From: Glandiceps talaboti
Lineage: Eukaryota > Hemichordata > Enteropneusta > Spengelidae
DNA: 64,000 nt
Direction: 5' to 3'
Assembly (NCBI RefSeq): GCF_964340395.1
Contig: NC_135552.1
Location: 8,831,994-8,895,993, forward strand
The stretch's first letter is position 1, and every line of letters starts with the position of its first letter. Made by a program: the position numbers and the translations under genes. The notes beneath the pieces were generated by a model. It saw nothing but the letters and a program-made list of their open reading frames with translations. It searched no databases and was not told where the DNA came from. Below, in pieces: positions 52,501 through 64,000 of this stretch.

Positions 52501-55500
52501 TGAACAAATCTGGCTTAAATATAATATAATTCTTATCATTTGTAAATTCAATGCTACGGATTTATGACAAATCCAATATACTGCATGCAGCATTGACTTG
52601 AAAAACTCAACTGGAACGAGTGACAGGTGACTTTTATGGTAATGCTGCACAAGAGCTTCAGCACAGGTGATGAAGCCTGTATGTTGCTGTCATTATTCTA
52701 TGCATTAATTTTCACCACGCTACATGTAAATGCCAGTAAAATATGTATTTATTTCTATTTGACATATTCCTTTCCATCAATTATGTTTCCTGTTTGGAGA
52801 TTTTATATTCAAACTAAAAGTTTACTTGCTTATAATCAAGTTTCCATTTGAAGGATTACATGTAAGTGTATTCAAATTGACATTTCATTTTCTTATAATC
52901 AAGTCCTGATTCAAAAGTTACCATATTTAATTGACAACCGTGTGGTCCATCATGGGGAAATTACTTTAAAAGAAAGAACAAATATATACGGAAACTAACT
53001 GAAAATGTCAATCATTATGCTCATTAAAAATAACTACATGACACCAAAAGAACAAGATGAGGTCACAGTTTGAAGAATTATTTATCTTAGTTGATGATTA
53101 AAACACTTGTGAACACTTTCATGTGGATAGGACTTCTATCGATGACTTTCTAACCCATGCCATCAAAATGACTGATGCTAGAAATACAACTGGTAACAGC
53201 CAACCAAAGCGTTTTCTCTGCTTGTCACAATTGTTTATAGCATGTGTGTAAAAGTGTAAAAGTATACTGTTTCATTTGCTTTAATTATCAGCTCAGTATG
53301 TGGTGTCTCACAGCAGGAAAAAACGCTCTAGTTGGCTGTTGCACATTGTAATAGGCAAACTACAACAGATGAGACAAGCTACAAATACATGTACATGTAC
53401 AGTTGAATTGTATTCATGGTTGCATACACAGAGGAACACTTTGAATGTGATCTTGTCCATGAGATTTCTATAACTTTGTTTAATTATTTTTTTAAACGTC
53501 ACAATTAGTTGAAAACTAGTAATAGGTGATACCTTGTTTTTAAGTATTATGTGTTCCTGAAAATACGGTAATTTTGTCCTGCCCAGCTACCATTGATTGT
53601 AAAGGAGATTTTGTACAATCATGAAATAGTTTCATTAACTATGAGTAATATGGTAACCACACACTTAGGTGAAGTCACAGCTAAGAGAATCACAACTCAC
53701 AAGTCGAATGTTGTAAAGGTAACCTTTTCACATTTGTTTCTCATCTCTAACCCTAAAAATCCTGCAGTTTTTTCTTCAAAAAGCAAGAGTGGGTGTATGC
53801 AGTGAGTTGGCTATCCACACAATCATACCTTATTAGTTTGGATGCCCGAGGATTAATTTCATGAAACACCAACTGTTCATGTACATGTGTACCATTTAAT
53901 TAAAGAATGTAAGTTCTGACAATGATGCTTTCTATAAACTGAATACAGAATACAGGAAGAAGTGAAATTGCCACCTAGGCATCAGTGTTCCCATTTCCCC
54001 CTTCGAATCCAACCATACAGCGCAGGGATGATTTTTAAAAAAAGACATCAGCCCCAAAAACAATAAGGTAGATCAGGGTCGTGGGAAACACTGAAAAGTG
54101 CTCTTACTTTTAATAAGTTTTTGTTTTCTTCAATTTTCTATGGCTTGAACATTAAAATCCCCAGATCTTTATTTAACACAGAGCTATCATACACGTCCAG
54201 AAATAGATCTAGTAAACTGAATCTGAACAGTATCCTGACAGGCTGTGTTTGCAATCCTTGTAATACTAGGAATAAAAGACGTTTGACATTTAAACTTTAT
54301 CTCTCGTAGTGACTTTTCCATGCACTCAAGTAAACTCCATTTGATCAAAGAGGATTATTTATGAAGCACTCTGACTACCACTGTACTGATTGCAATGTTT
54401 TTCAATCCTGCCCAGAATACTGATCACGCACTTCTCATTTTCAAATTTTTCAAACAGCTCACTTTCACTTTTCAAATAAACAAACAAAAAGGATTGTCTT
54501 GTAGATCAAGTCATTTCAAACACACAGATAATAATTGACTGTTGCTAGGTGACACCACTTCTTTCCTTGTTACCCTCTTCTTCGCCCATGAAAAATAAGA
54601 TCCATCCACTACAAATTACAACTACAAATGTACCATCACCAAATCAAGATATGAACAACTGCAAAACAAATTTAATAACTACAAACAAAGAAAAAAACAG
54701 TGTAACAACTCAAGATATTTCATTTCCACACACCAAGTTTGCATATGGCCAAAACTTATCCAAAACTTTACCAAATCAGTAATTTTACTTTCATATTCCT
54801 CAGTGACCTCTGACAACTGAAGAATAAACCAACTATGACAAGAAGTATCACTTTCCTATAACAGCAGTTTGCTATTATAGCACCTGGACAACAAAAAATT
54901 ACTTCACAAAGAAAATTGGCAGTGTTCAAAAGAGTAATACTCATATCTACCCAAGGGAAGTGATAAGATAGAAAATCAACAGGGAGTTTTGTTTCTGTTC
55001 AACCGAAAGCTTAACAATCCATTTTGCCATCTAATTTGACAGGCTGTATGAAGGTGAGGATTAACCTAAGTGTAGTGGTCTCTGCATGTATGAGGCATGC
55101 CTAGTAGCATGAATAATGGATGGTGGTCTCAACCCACAACTAAGACACAGTTGTCTGCCTTTGCTAACTTACTATACCATGGTGTGTAGCAATCAATGAA
55201 CATTATCTTAAAGCTTATTAACTTTCTGAATATTCAATCTTTACAAATACATGTACATCTATACAATTCTGATGGACACCACACATGAAGTAGTCATAAT
55301 GTAAATATAAAAGACAATTTCAAAAATACATGAAGGGCTTATTTTTTAGTCAAAGTAATAGTTATTGTTTTATGATGTTATTTCATATTTGAAATAAAAA
55401 AGAACTTACAAAATCACAAAATAAAATTATAATTTGTTAAATACACTCTTCTTGCACTAAAATGTACCAGCTAAATTTGATACATATTTATGTTTAAATA

Positions 55501-55814
55501 TTCAATGAGTTTTTTATTAACAAAAAATGATGTACGAATTTGAAAAAAAGTTTACAATTCATCGGATATAAAAAAAAGAAACTGTTTATGTTTATAAGAC
55601 ATGTTTCTGAATCTTTTCAAAAAATCTTTTTAAAGTGTTTTGAAAGTCATTGCTTTTGTACACTATTGATATTTTTCATTGAAAAAGTATACATTATAAG
55701 AAGCTATATTTACTAAAAAAATCTTGTTAATCGCAAATTAGTATCATTTTGCACTCAAATAAATAAATTATACATGCAAACATTATCTTGTATGATATTT
55801 GCAATATTTACCCA

Positions 55815-55843
55815 TAGACCCTACACCTTTCATGTAGGGTCTA
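55815..55843. repeat. Perfect 11-bp hairpin
   Basis: TAGACCCTACA and TGTAGGGTCTA around a 7-base loop, inside an otherwise extremely AT-rich tract. Confidence 0.9.
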
Positions 55844-56849
55844 CGATTTGCCAGAAACAAAACTGTATATCTTAAGGCTAAAAAGCATTTCAAAATAGGG
55901 AAACTTTTCAAAAAATTACTAAATACTGAAAATTTTCAAAATACAATAAACAGTACTAATATTTTGCAGTTGTCGGGAAATATACAATAAACCAACTGAC
56001 AATTTTATTTTACTTTTGACGTTTGAATATTTTATGCCTTCTCTCGACTATAAATATTCAATTCCTTGAATGTCTGTCTCAATACCATTATAACTGTCAT
56101 GTAGGCGATGGTAGTGGGTAGGCATTGATCAAAACCACTTTGTGGGTCATATTCGATGGACTTGATGAACTATGCATTGTACTTATCTAGATTTCAAATG
56201 TCATCTCTGTATTACTTCTCTTTCTTGTCTAATAGTAATACTGTCATTATTTTCCTATCGTTTCATCATGCATATCCATCATATTTCCATCAAAATTATG
56301 TAATTCATGCTGATGATGAACAATATGAATTTTCATACTTACAATTGCTAAACATGACTAATGGACGGTAATCCATGAAAGTGGTGCCCTTCTGTACGAA
56401 ATGGAATTTGTTGGCAGACTTGGATGGCATGTATTGGTATGTACGTGGGCTGCACGGAAATCTTCACATACACAGCAATTGGTGAAATCACTGGCAGCGT
56501 CTTTCACTTAATACATACTTCAATTACTAACAGACTTCAGAAGAATCTACTTTATTGCAGGAGAGGCAAGGGTCACTGAGGAGGGACAACCTGCCTTTTT
56601 TCATCCTTTTTGATCGCAAAATCTTTAATATGATTACATGTATTTGCTTATGATTTAAAGATAATATTTGTTATTCTTGTCATTGAGGGAAGAACAACCA
56701 TCATGTTACCAAGTGTTTTGTTACAACATGCACTTTAAACCCATATAGGATGATGTTAAATTTGTAACATTATATGAACTCTATCCTGTCCAGTACAACA
56801 AGAAATAAGATTTCTCTCTTTTTTTTCCTGATTTTTTTTGGTGGTGGGT

Positions 56850-56882
56850 ATATGTGTATGTATGTATGTATGTATGTATGTA

Positions 56883-56938
<56 letters not shown>
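56850..56938 (+). repeat. (TATG)n/(TG)n microsatellite
   Basis: A compound run preceded by poly-T. Confidence 0.95.
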
Positions 56939-56940
<2 letters not shown>

Positions 56941-57694
56941 CCACTATTTACATTGATTTGTACTGCACTTAGGAAATCTAACACCTCCAGAAAATTTGAA
57001 TAATTGTCAGATCCAGTTTAGACACTGCAGAAGAACAAGTGATTTGTTCAAAACATGTCTGTTTCCCAGTCAAAAGTGAAAGAGAGCTAGTGTATGAAAA
57101 TAAATTAGATTTCTTACTTTCCCTACCGCATTATTGCAATAACTGCTTTCATTCACCCTGATCACCACTTGACTTAACGTGCTCTTCATTCAATCCATCT
57201 AATATAAATTGCATTTTGTTTTAAAAGTTTATTTACTTATCTATCATTGACGATTCTTTTAACAAAATTGACTAGACTGTCTGATTCTTTATAAGGTACT
57301 TACTGAAATTGCTCTTTTTATGAGGTGAGATTTTCAATGACATTTCCAATCACTATCTCTCTAAATTAGATTTCCTACTTTATCAATGCATTATGTATTA
57401 ATTGATAAATGTACATCATACCTATTTCATGGGTGACAACTTTCATGTTCCAGACACCCCCATCTTTAATAGAACTTTCATGACGTTTACTGGTTCATAG
57501 GGTACAAGGTGTTATCTTTATTAATACAGCAGAGGTCCTTAGTCGTATGTACTCTGATAGTCAGAATTATCTTTTCCTTGTGATGTTGTACCTGATTAAC
57601 CTCAGCATTGATGTGTGCATATTAACAAAAACTTGATGGTTGGCTAGTTGGCCGTGTATACTGTAGTGGTGATAACATTACAATAATGGCTTAC

Positions 57695-57751
57695 CTGAGG
57701 AGAATGCTCCCTGGCTAAGTTGGCGAGCTGATTTGATTTTGGCCTTAAATG
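57695..57751 (-). CDS. PTPRN-like: IA-2-like exon: helical pre-ectodomain segment
   Basis: This is a 57-nt exon. The donor CAG|gtaagc is near-consensus and the acceptor ends taatgagtttcag. G+C is about 47%, against an AT-rich background. It has two open frames. The phase-0 frame gives HLRPKSNQLANLAREHSPQ (19 codons, no leftover bases); this fits the phase-0 starts and ends of its neighbours and resembles the L-x-x-L-A-x-x-L-A helix before the T-P-E-Q motif of human IA-2. The other frame (FKAKIKSARQLSQGAFSS) is also open but would need neighbours with other phases. A plain sequence search of both frames would decide. Confidence 0.65.
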
Positions 57752-60700
57752 CTGAAACTCATTAGTCTGTACTTAAGTGAAATGTCACACATTGTCAAGA
57801 GTAATATGAGCTTTAAATATCAATTTCAAAGCAACGAGTGTTTGGTTGAATTCTAGCTGATATTCAGATTCTAAATCTCTTTGCTTATATCTGCAAAATA
57901 CCTTTTTGGCTAATTAACATATTCAAAATGGCTGCCTCCAAACAATACCTACAACTTTAATGTATTTCCAAGGACTAAGCTATATTATTTTTTGTGTTGT
58001 TACAACAGACTTCTGGTTATGAAGTCCTTTCCTATTTACATTATTTTCAATAACCAGTGTTAATAGCTAGCTGACTCACTTGGCATGAAAATAATTTTTA
58101 ACAGATTACGTCATTTTGTTTTATCGTCTATTTTGAAAACTTTTGAGTCAATACAATGATACATGTAGTATTTATTTTAGCTTATCAGCTGTTGGAAAGG
58201 ATATTATTGTTGTGGACTCACAACTCATAGAGCACCGAATCACAGGTTTACAGCTTGCAGTTTTATGATTGGTCGATAGTATGGCAACAAAATATTGATC
58301 TTTCTAACAAAAACTTCCTGTCTTCCATACGATCTAAATGCTTCAACTAGCAACAACTAATTTCTTTCAAAACACAGATTAAAAATTCACAAAAATAAAT
58401 CCGCTTTAATACCAAAAATAACACATATGTCAGCAGAACTTACACATCAGAAGCTGTGCTAATATTATGGGGTTAAAGGTCATGGGATCGAAGTGTAAAT
58501 TAGGGACACAGGCTGTGAGAGATTTCAGCAGCTGGTACACAAATCCAATAATACACATATGATCTATGCATTTTTTGTAAAAATCCATAATTCTGACATA
58601 TATTGTTCTAAACAAACAGGCAGATCAATTCTTTTGAATTGTATTTTCTTTGTATCAGGTTTAAAATATTTTTCTTTCCAAATACGTTTCAAATTTTTGA
58701 AACAAGCATCAAATCATTTTACGTTTGATGACAAAAAACATTTTAATATATATTTTTTTTAAACTTATATTTATCTAAGTTTAACATTTTGACAACTGTA
58801 TATTATGACAGCTGACTTAATCTATGAAAAAAGAAACACTGGTGTTGTTCATTTGACATGTCTATACCATTTTCAGTTTATTTTGTTCATAATTCATCCT
58901 AGCATACCTCAATATGATAAAGTATAGACACTTGTTAACACTGTACAATGGGTCTTTTACATACAGTCTGATTTGAAAAGGAGCTACATACATAGTGATG
59001 AAATTTCTACTCACAGAGTCAAAATATTTCTTGATAGTGAATCCCAAATTTTCGCCAACAACTCACCAGCATCATCAGACGTGTACTACAGTGGGCTATT
59101 TGTCACATGTCTCAGAAGAAACGTGAAATAAGCTTGAGAGAAACAGCTGGGATCGCCATGCCTGCATCCCGGTGTAGGGTGGGCTTACATGTACTGTGAT
59201 GAATACATAGAGCTACCTACAGTTTTCTTACATTCAAAGGTTTCAGCAGAAGTATGTTAACATTTATTACCAAATTTTTAAACCCTTTAATGACTTGGTT
59301 TCTGTTACTCTATACAGGGTTTAATTTGAAATAAAACCTGCAAATATCAAAATAAATCCACAAAGGGACAAACACACATACTAAGATTAGTCTTAACTCT
59401 CGGATACATGCAGGTATGTGTTAATATGTCATCTTTCTTAATGAATATTTTTAGAAAATAAAAACATGAAACATTTTTAGAGCTTTGGAAATTGGATACC
59501 TATCCTTGGTAAACTCCAATGTTTCCAAAAGGTGTCTGAAAATATTGTCGATTAGGTGTATTAGCAGTTGAAAGGTTCTACATAGAGATATTCAATTACT
59601 GAAATACCAATACAATCAATTTAGTTATCTAGTTTTTCCCACTGCCTGATGTTACAAATAAAGCTACAGTAACTGTCATTTGTCATAAGTTTTCATTACG
59701 CTAACCAAACCTTTACATACATGTAAAACAGTCCACAAATTATAACTAGCTGTCTACTACTACGTATGTGGCACGGTTTAAAATGGCTTTCATGTCCATT
59801 TGTGAATAGTTGAAAAAGAGGTATACACACTTATGGTTGTCAACAAAATATAACTTTGAGAGATGCTGACAAGGTTTGATCACGGGTAATGAACCATGGT
59901 TTGAGTAGTAAACACAACAGAGTCAAAAGTAAGACTATATACATGAAAACTTCCAGTGACTGCGGTGTAACGAAGCCGAAAACATGTTTGTGAACAATTT
60001 CAAAATATCTGGGATGTTGATATTGTTTAATCACTAACCAAGCAAGTACATCAACATAGGTAGTTACATTGACATTGTATATGTACATGTAAGTGGAAAA
60101 CAGGGACTAAAATCAGGACAATAGTCTCAGTTAACACTACTTATTTCCACTCCATATAGTAGTGAAAACATTCTGTGATGTATACTAATAACTTACTCAA
60201 TTACACACATCCAAACTGTTTTTGCCATTATACATACATCTAGAAATATTATAATAATAACATACACTTGTGAGCATGCTTGGTGATTGTGTGTGTGAGG
60301 TAGTAACGTTCAATGTAACAGTTTGGTGAATTGTGTAATGTTTATTTCAAATAATGTTTACTGCCTTGTAAACATTGACAAGTACTTTTCTCAAAATACT
60401 ATCAAAATACTATCAGCATTTTTAGTGAAAAGGCTATTAATTCAGATACAATTCTTCAACTTTTTACAGTACTACTGGTACTTGATTACAAATGCTTAAT
60501 ATATTTTTCAGCCTGTTTTTAACTTTAATTACTGGAGTTTCATAAATTTTAATTACTACAGCTTTAAAGTAAGTATCACATTTGACAGTATCTATAAAAT
60601 ATTGCTACTGATATACATGGTAAAATCCAAAGCTGTCATCTTATTCACATAAAAAAATGCTGTTTAGCAAACATCTGATAATAATGCAGCAATATTTTAT

Positions 60701-60805
60701 CATTTGGCAAGTATTCAAAATTAACTAGACAATACATAAAATTCAACAAAAATGCATTAATTACAACTATTCTATATGAAATTGGTGACGTGTCTGACCA
60801 CTTAC
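57752..60805 (-). other. Intron, 3.05 kb
   Basis: Mostly AT-rich. The exception is a GC-richer block at about 59.06-59.2 kb that is listed separately. Confidence 0.5.
59060..59200. other. Unexplained GC-richer block
   Basis: Sequence with more G+C and CpG than its surroundings, including ctgggatcgccatgcctgca and the bases after it. Its left end is a near-perfect minus-strand donor (CTG|gtgagt at 59065-59066). All reading frames next to that donor meet a stop before a plausible acceptor, so I do not call an exon. It could be a non-coding exon or a repeat. Confidence 0.35.
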
Positions 60806-60849
60806 CAACAGACTATGCTCGTGCCCCATGTTACCCATTGGCGGTGCAG
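60806..60849 (-). CDS. Probable upstream exon of the IA-2-like gene
   Basis: This 44-nt interval is the most GC-rich block nearby (about 57%). The donor TTG|gtaagt is strong and the acceptor ends cacttactccag. In the frame that ends in phase 0, and so joins to 57695-57751, it reads APPMGNMGHEHSLL after two bases that complete a split codon. One alternative minus frame is open (LHRQWVTWGTSIVC) and all plus-strand frames are open too, including one that could end at a plus donor. The strand is therefore inferred from splice-site strength and from agreement with the downstream exons. I do not recognise a family motif; this part of IA-2 proteins is poorly conserved. Confidence 0.5.
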
Positions 60850-62177
60850 CTGGAGTAAGTGTGTGGTTGTATATAGCTATTTGTATGCGTGATGTGTATG
60901 TATCCAAACTGCTTTAGATTCTCCCATAGAACTGTCATTCATTTTATTTGTTATATGGGAATAGGAACATATGTGCATATCTCTGTAGCTGGCCATGACA
61001 AAAATTATTTTAGTTTCTCAAAACTGAAGGTTTTTATTTTTGACATAATATTTAAATTTTGTACATCATGAATGTATTATACTGGGACCAGCCCCATGCA
61101 AATAAATAGGAAATATGTTTAGCAATATAGAAGAGCAACATAGTTGGTGCAGGAAGCTAACAATGTCTCGCAAGTTGAATTTGATTTTCAAACACTTCAT
61201 TTGAAACGTTACATTTAAAGCACTATTTTTGTACATCAAATTTTTCAACATATGAGATCATTACATTATTTCTGCAGGAATCACGTTCATTTTTTCATGA
61301 TATACAATTCCTATAGCAACACTAAGCCTGCTTTATTTCATCTTTTATAGCTGAACAGGAACAGGAACAGAAACAAAACATCACCTATAATTATTCACTC
61401 ATAAGATACAGCACATAAAGATAATTTAGTATGGCCTTACATCAAGAGTGTCACATCATTAATGAACATAGGAAACTGGACAACATAGACACACCAATAG
61501 ATTCTTTTGTTACCACCATATGGTGTGCTTTACTTTGTGTTATTGACAGTTCAAGATATTAGTATTGCCACGGTTAAATGGAATCCAATAAGACAGCATT
61601 CCACATCTACCACAAGTACTGATCCCCTGATCTATGGTAATTAATAATCCTTGACAAGTTCAAAGGTCATGATCTGTTATCCTCGTCCAAGAACAGAAAT
61701 TTCACTTACATAATAGTTTTTATTTATCGATATGAGAATTCCAAAACAAGTTAAACAAATTTATTTCTCATTATTGCAAAATATAGACATACTTTCTCAT
61801 TTTTTTTCTAATTGAAATTTTGCACTATTTTGTTTAATTTTTAGTAAAACTTTAGTATCAGAGAAGTCCACAAGGTATATTTTGTATCACAGCCAAGTCA
61901 TACATATTTTCACATACTACACCATTTTCATCACTATAGGTATTTCTGCTGTCCAAGGTTGTAACTGAAGTTTTCCTTTAAAAATTAAAGTCCAGGGTAT
62001 GGAAATCTGCACATTTTATCAGCTTGTGTCCGCAGTGTTGCCCTTTATACCAGGATTTCCCAAACGTTTGAAAAAAACTATTTTCTATACTGAAATTTAT
62101 AATAGTATAGTTTACATCTCATACATTCATTGTACACGTACAAGTTGTTTGGTTTTTGTTGTTGTTGTTTGTGGTGT

Positions 62178-62210
62178 TATCTTGGTGGTGGTGGTGGTGG
62201 TGGTGGTTCA
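62178..62210 (+). repeat. (GGT)n microsatellite
   Basis: About nine GGT units after a (TTG)n stretch. Confidence 0.95.
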
Positions 62211-63539
62211 CTGACACTTATATTTATTATGTTTACATCTGATATTATGTATGTATGTACACACTTACATGTATCCATGTATCCAAGGAAGTCATATTTT
62301 GTTATTGTTTGAGACAGTTACTGTATTTTCATCTCACAAAAAGTTAGACTATATTTTAGTACCATATTGTATTTATGTCATCATTTGTTTAATAGAATCC
62401 TGTACTTCTTTTCAACACATCAAACAACATTTTTCAGATCCTGTGATGTTTTAAAATGAAAGCACAACTCTGAAAAAAAAGTTGAATTTAGAATTTCTGA
62501 CTTCACAATCAATATCACTCTCAATGTAATCCTCAACATAAAGTAGGTATGCTGCCATGACAACATAAATGAAATTTACGATACTGTATTACTGCCATGA
62601 CAACTATGTTGCCATGCCAACATTGGGCTTAGAACATTTTCAACAAAATGCTCACTGAACAAATTCAACTCATCGTCTCTCTTGCTCCTTAGGTCACTTT
62701 CAAATGAGTTAGTGAATGCGACTCTATCAAAGTTTAAGATTACAATTGTCTACACAAAATTGCTAAAAGGTAAATTTGCAAAAGTCAATCTAAAACCAAA
62801 TACAATAGGTGATGTGTGGCATGCTAAGAGTTTCCAGAGGGGAAATTTATACGATAGTGAATATTGCACTTATCAATATTTTCTATCTTCAGAATATAAA
62901 AATATATTTTCTTGAAATTATCTCTTAACACCATGGGAATCCAAAAAAAAAGTGCTTACAGCATAATATTCTTAAAGGATCCCTATAACAAAATCTTAAT
63001 ACAAAATGTATTAAAGTCTAGATTTTGTCAAGTGGCTACATAGATTTTTTGTTAATCATAACTGTCTTATGTCAGTTGTTGATAATTGAAGATAACCAAT
63101 TCCGAGTATCTTAGCAAATTCTACTTTCATACATAGTTTTATAATGTGATTGAACTATGATAACCATCTCATCAAAATCAACAACTTTAAACCCACAGTG
63201 AACTTTCTCAGACTACGGATCTGAATTACCTGAATTAAACACTGAAAATTATGGTAACACACTCTGGGGTCATCATAAGGGAAAGGGTGACCACGACAGG
63301 ATAGATTACTTATGGTTACAATGTGATGGTTAATTTACAACTGAGATTGAGTCATATATTTATCATTGGAATGATTCCATATTTCCCATAATGCAACACT
63401 CAAGATGGGGGTATTCACAAAGCCTATTTTCTTTGTATTGTTTTAGCATATGGTTTGTGATACGAACAACCTAATGTAGTAAAACTGTTAATGTTCTCAA
63501 ATGGAACTCACAGTAACTACAGGGTATTATATTATACCA

Positions 63540-63930
63540 GTATATTGATGGTGAAAATCGAGGGATCTGATTGGTCTAGACATCGAGCTAGCGCGTCTAA
63601 AACGAGTGATAATGCACTGCTGGTACGATAATGCACTGCTGGCACGCGTCCAAATTTTGTTCGTCTACGAGCATTGAGTTGTAGTCCGCCGTGATACTGA
63701 TAGTGAACTCTTCGAATTGTCAGAGGAGGATTTTCTCTCAATGAGACAATATTTTATGAGAAATTATGAAGGAAATTTCGAAAGCAACCCAGTCATCGCG
63801 TATTTGTTCAAATCATCGCCTTCTACATGTACTAAGGTCAAGGCGCTAGGCATGCACGAGATCGGTCGCGGTCCCAGCCTCGGCGCGGCGCGGCTGGAGT
63901 GGAAACATTGGTGAGCTGTCCTGTCCTGTC
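63540..63930. other. GC- and CpG-rich block, exon-like or repeat-derived
   Basis: Composition changes sharply from AT-rich to CpG-rich. It contains a near-duplicate (GATAATGCACTGCTGGTACG, then GATAATGCACTGCTGGCACG). A plus-strand frame is open from 63678 through LFELSEEDFLSMRQYF to LEWKHW, with a donor-like TTG|gtgagc at 63911-63912; its upstream end is a stop with no acceptor. A minus frame is also open. It could be the 5' exon of a neighbouring gene or part of a dispersed element; I cannot tell which. Confidence 0.4.
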
Positions 63931-64000
63931 ATAAAAATGAAGCAAGTGAAAGAGGTTACACTGGCCGACTTACCATTAATCTAAATAGAAATTTGTCTGG

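Larger units (their letters stand above)
38146..57694 (-). other. Intron, 19.5 kb
   Basis: No convincing exon of the gene was found; the flanking exons join well directly (phase 0 to phase 0). Stretches of note are the three MITE insertions listed separately, a nearly pure AT tract at about 55.3-56.05 kb, and TG-rich or pentanucleotide repeats. Remaining sequence shows nothing I can support. Confidence 0.6.
3832..60849 (-). other. PTPRN-like: Partial gene: IA-2/phogrin-like receptor-type PTP (luminal region)
   Basis: Five splice-bounded exons (60806-60849, 57695-57751, 38082-38145, 24412-24491, 3832-3899) lie in order on the minus strand, with weaker candidates between the third and fourth. 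Where two exons are proposed to be adjacent, their codon phases agree. The last two exons encode a segment matching the C-terminal part of the mature ectodomain of IA-2 (PTPRN) and phogrin (PTPRN2). In the family these are single-pass dense-core-granule membrane proteins with a luminal RESP18-like region, a SEA-like domain, one membrane helix and a catalytically defective cytosolic phosphatase domain; they affect granule number and hormone cargo. The membrane helix and phosphatase domain are not recognisable here and should lie left of position 1; the N-terminus should lie right of 64000. Introns of 3-20 kb imply a very large gene. Family assignment rests on my own alignment from memory, not a search. 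Confidence 0.75.
60850..64000. other. Intron or flanking sequence upstream of the first recognised exon
   Basis: AT-rich with a short GGT repeat and a GC-rich block near the right edge. N-terminal exons of the IA-2-like gene should lie further right. A splice-bounded open stretch at 61441-61475 on the minus strand (FPMFINDVTLL) does not fit the phase of the exon at 60806 and is unsupported. Confidence 0.4.

Noticed and set aside
62693-62769. Plus-strand interval between tctcttgctccttag and AAAG|gtaaat
   Set aside because: Open for 25 codons but AT-rich, unrecognisable and on the opposite strand to the gene.
63976-64000. Minus-strand donor (AATG|gtaagt) at the right edge
   Set aside because: Only 25 bases of the would-be exon are visible; nothing can be identified.

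Overview
The window is AT-rich metazoan DNA (roughly one third G+C by eye) with short exons, very long introns, many microsatellites, several minisatellites and small non-autonomous transposons. It has no operons, dense ORFs or ribosome-binding sites. The repeats and intron structure suggest a marine invertebrate (lophotrochozoan or basal deuterostome); I cannot name the species. Almost every long ORF is accidental, and many lie inside tandem repeats.

The main result is a split gene on the minus strand spanning most of the window. Two exons with strong splice sites (24412-24491, then 3832-3899) join in phase and encode a segment that aligns without gaps to the end of the extracellular/luminal 'mature ectodomain' (SEA-like fold) of the IA-2/phogrin family. 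That family (PTPRN/PTPRN2; nematode IDA-1) consists of receptor-type protein-tyrosine-phosphatase-like proteins of dense-core secretory granules. Upstream exons at 38082-38145, 57695-57751 and 60806-60849 fit the helical region before this domain and share compatible phases. Two weaker candidates (29231-29273 and 35063-35122) may supply the missing first strand and helix of the domain, but they do not fit each other. The transmembrane and phosphatase exons should lie beyond the left edge, and the signal peptide and N-terminal exons beyond the right edge.

Layout: 1-3.8 kb, intron 3' of the last recognised exon. 3.9-24.4 kb, a 20.5 kb intron with a (TAAG)n run, (TG)n and (TATG)n runs, a tRNA-derived SINE (7.3 kb), a 2.5 kb complex of three related minisatellites (11.2-13.7 kb), a long hairpin, a palindromic MITE and two fold-back elements. 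24.5-38.1 kb, an intron with a second palindromic MITE copy, another fold-back MITE, a 105-bp direct repeat, a G-rich minisatellite and a 33-bp E-box-containing minisatellite. 38.1-57.7 kb, an intron with a third palindromic MITE carrying a nested PIF/Harbinger-like element, a second copy of a TA-flanked MITE and pentanucleotide repeats. 57.8-60.8 kb, a short intron with an unexplained GC-richer block. 60.9-64 kb, intron ending in a GC-rich repeat or exon-like block. No CRISPR array, rRNA, tRNA or operon was seen.
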